Under the pieces are notes generated by a model that had not been told where the DNA came from, searched no databases, and worked only from the letters and a program-made list of their open reading frames with translations. A stretch of 18,125 bases of DNA, from assembly GCA_900770785.1 (NCBI GenBank), contig CAAGLJ010000109.1, positions 1 to 18,125 on the forward strand, in the 5' to 3' direction. This DNA comes from Lachnospiraceae bacterium (GTDB lineage: Bacteria > Bacillota > Clostridia > Lachnospirales > Lachnospiraceae). Positions within the stretch are counted from its first letter, which is position 1. Each line of letters starts with the position of its first letter. Shown here one piece after another: positions 16,372 to 18,125 of this stretch. The translations under genes and the position numbers were made by a program.

Positions 16372-17280
16372 ATGACTTTACAGCAGCTAAGATATATTAT
16401 AACCGTAGCAGAAACCGGAAATATTACCGAAGCAGCCCGACGGCTGTTCCTTTCCCAGCCCAGCCTGACCAGTGCGATACAGGAGCTGGAAAAGGAAATG
16501 GGGGTCAGAATTTTTAACCGGACAAATAAAGGGGTTATCGTTTCCCATGAGGGGGATGTATTCCTTTCTTATGCAAGGCAGGTATTGGAACAGGTAGGGC
16601 TTCTGGAGGAGAGGTTTTTGCAGATAAAAGAACCCAGGCCCTGCTTTAGTGTGTCCTGTCAGCACTATTCCTTCGCGGTCAATGCCTTTGTAGATGTGAT
16701 TCAGGAATTTGATGCCTGCCGGTATGATTTTACTCTGAGGGAAACCCAGACTCATGAGATTATTGAGGACGTCAGCCGTCTGAAAAGTGAGGTGGGAATT
16801 CTCTATATCTCTACTAAAAATAAGGAAGTTATTTTAAAGCTGATAAAGCAAAACGACTTGTGCTTTGAAGAATTGTTTCGGGCCAAACCGCATGTGTTTA
16901 TCAGCTTGAAACATCCTCTGGCCGGGAAAAAGAAAATCAGGCTGGAGGAGCTGGAGGACTATCCCTACCTGTCCTTTGAGCAGGGAGAATATAACTCCTT
17001 CTATTTTGCAGAGGAAATTTTAAGTACTCTGGATCGAAGAAAAAACATTAAAGTAAGAGACAGAGCAACCCTCTTTAATCTGGTAATCGGCCTGAATGGA
17101 TACACCGTCAGCTCCGGAATCATCAGCAGAGAATTAAATGGAGAAAATATTATTGCCAGACCTCTTGTGGTAGAAGAAGAGATGATTATCGGAACCATAA
17201 CCCAGAAAAATATGTCTCTCAGTCGTTATGGAAAGGCCTACATGGAAGCCTTGAAGTGGCATCTTAATGCAGAGTGCTGA
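16372..17280 (+). CDS. LysR-family transcriptional regulator
   Basis: 302 residues, the standard LysR length. The N-terminal winged helix-turn-helix is in residues 1-60, with the family hallmarks AARRLFLSQPSLTSAIQELE and RIFNRTNKG. A linker helix follows to about 90, then the effector-binding domain to the C-terminus. A weak AGAGG-type site lies about nine bases before ATG 16372. LysR proteins usually bind near their own gene and neighbours, so candidates are the thioesterase or methyltransferase promoters upstream or the MATE gene downstream. No classical T-N11-A box stands out that I can defend, and the effector is unknown. Confidence 0.94.
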   Translation: MTLQQLRYIITVAETGNITEAARRLFLSQPSLTSAIQELEKEMGVRIFNRTNKGVIVSHEGDVFLSYARQVLEQVGLLEERFLQIKEPRPCFSVSCQHYSFAVNAFVDVIQEFDACRYDFTLRETQTHEIIEDVSRLKSEVGILYISTKNKEVILKLIKQNDLCFEELFRAKPHVFISLKHPLAGKKKIRLEELEDYPYLSFEQGEYNSFYFAEEILSTLDRRKNIKVRDRATLFNLVIGLNGYTVSSGIISRELNGENIIARPLVVEEEMIIGTITQKNMSLSRYGKAYMEALKWHLNAEC

Positions 17281-17381
17281 CAGTCCATACAAGCCATGCA
17301 GAATACTGAATTGAAGGAAGGACGGCAAACAACCGGGTAAAAAGCAGGAGAAAAAGAACTGGAAAAAAATTCCCACAGGTG

Positions 17382-17387
17382 TATAAT
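17382..17387 (+). promoter_or_regulatory. Consensus -10 element before the MATE transporter gene
   Basis: TATAAT (17382-17387) is a perfect -10 hexamer, 48 bases ahead of the MATE start. The -35 position 17 bases upstream (17359-17364) reads CTGGAA, a weak match. Confidence 0.5.
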
Positions 17388-17434
17388 ACCACTTGAAAAA
17401 TAAAAACAGTATTAAAACCTCAAGGGGGATCAAA

Positions 17435-18125
17435 ATGAATCAGGATTTAACCGTTGGGAAACCGGAAACGGTACTATGGAGATTTTGCCTGCCTTTGTTT
17501 GGCAGTATTATTTTTCAACAGCTGTATAATATTGCGGACAGTCTGGTGGCGGGTAAGTTTATTGGAGAAAAGGCTCTGGCAGCGGTGGGAAACAGTTACG
17601 AAATAACGCTGATCTTTATTGCCTTTGCCTTTGGCTGTAATATTGGCTGTTCGGTAATTACTGCACAGCTTTTCGGGGCAAAGGATTATGGTAAGATGAA
17701 AACGGCAGTATATACCGCATTGATTTTCAGTGCAGTACTCTGTCTGCTTCTGATGGGAGGAGGAATTCTTTTCAGCAGCCATCTGCTGGAGCTGATTCAG
17801 ACTCCGGCAGAAATTTTTGTGGATTCCCAGCTGTATCTGGATATCTATATCTGGGGAATTCCTTTTTTATTTTTTTATAATATTGCTACAGGAATTTTTT
17901 CTGCTCTGGGAGATTCCAAAACACCATTTATTTTTTTGGCCTTTTCTTCTACAGCCAACATCTTTGCGGATATTCTCTTCGTAACCGCCTTTAATATGGG
18001 TGTGGCTGGTGTAGCCTGGGCAACCTTTATCTGTCAGGGAGTCAGCTGTGTGCTGGCAATGGCAGTTGTATTAAAAAGACTGGGAGGGATACATACAGAA
18101 AAAAAGGAGGAAATTTTTTCCTGGG
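17435..18125 (+). CDS. MATE-family efflux transporter, 3' end beyond window
   Basis: 230 complete codons are seen without a stop; the gene runs off the window. Full MATE proteins have about 450 residues and 12 helices, so about half is visible. The N-terminus shows LPLFGSIIFQQLYNIADSLV followed by AGKFIGEKALAAVGNS, the usual MATE start, then alternating hydrophobic segments (about 55-80, 92-115, 135-157, 164-187, 192-213) and GDSKTPF (159-165), which is typical of the NorM/MepA/DinF-like superfamily. Such proteins export drugs or metabolites using a Na+ or H+ gradient. AAGGGGG (17422-17428) lies before ATG 17435. Because it directly follows the LysR gene in the same direction, it may be that regulator's target. 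Confidence 0.93.
   Translation, partial: MNQDLTVGKPETVLWRFCLPLFGSIIFQQLYNIADSLVAGKFIGEKALAAVGNSYEITLIFIAFAFGCNIGCSVITAQLFGAKDYGKMKTAVYTALIFSAVLCLLLMGGGILFSSHLLELIQTPAEIFVDSQLYLDIYIWGIPFLFFYNIATGIFSALGDSKTPFIFLAFSSTANIFADILFVTAFNMGVAGVAWATFICQGVSCVLAMAVVLKRLGGIHTEKKEEIFSW

Overview
The window reads as a chromosomal stretch of a Gram-positive anaerobe of class Clostridia, most likely a Lachnospiraceae member (Blautia-like). This is an inference from protein character, moderate G+C, purine-rich AAGGAG/GGAGG ribosome sites and sigma-A type promoters; there is no 16S or other taxonomic marker here. The genes are dense, nearly all on the plus strand, and almost all are recognisable core or transport functions. 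I see no CRISPR array, insertion sequence, tRNA, rRNA or phage gene.

Region 1 (about 29-8122) is dominated by a complete oligopeptide ABC importer in the order binding lipoprotein, permease B, permease C, ATPase D, ATPase F (oppABCDF). A four-helix membrane protein of unknown function precedes it, and a small single-helix membrane protein overlaps or abuts its 3' end. The importer has several non-standard parts. The binding protein is long, with an apparent insert of about 135 residues. The C permease has about 220 extra residues outside the membrane after its first helix. ATPase D carries a basic N-terminal tail. Two strong stem-loops lie back to back between oppA and oppB.

Region 2 (8123-11800) holds an M3-family oligoendopeptidase (pepF-like), which fits as the intracellular consumer of imported peptides. 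It is followed by a cardiolipin synthase and a clear intrinsic terminator.

Region 3 (11801-14370) holds a D-lactate dehydrogenase, a Cof-type HAD phosphatase behind a near-consensus promoter, and D-aminoacyl-tRNA deacylase (dtd).

Region 4 (14470-18125) holds an Fe-S-type 23S rRNA uracil-5-methyltransferase on the minus strand, convergent with dtd. It diverges from a small hot-dog thioesterase whose catalytic triad spacing matches fluoroacetyl-CoA thioesterase FlK. The divergent promoters flank an 8-bp inverted repeat. A LysR regulator and the first 230 codons of a MATE-family transporter, cut by the window end, follow.

I did not find convincing evidence of a wholly new system. The most unusual material is the enlarged extracellular parts of the peptide importer and the structured oppA-oppB spacer.
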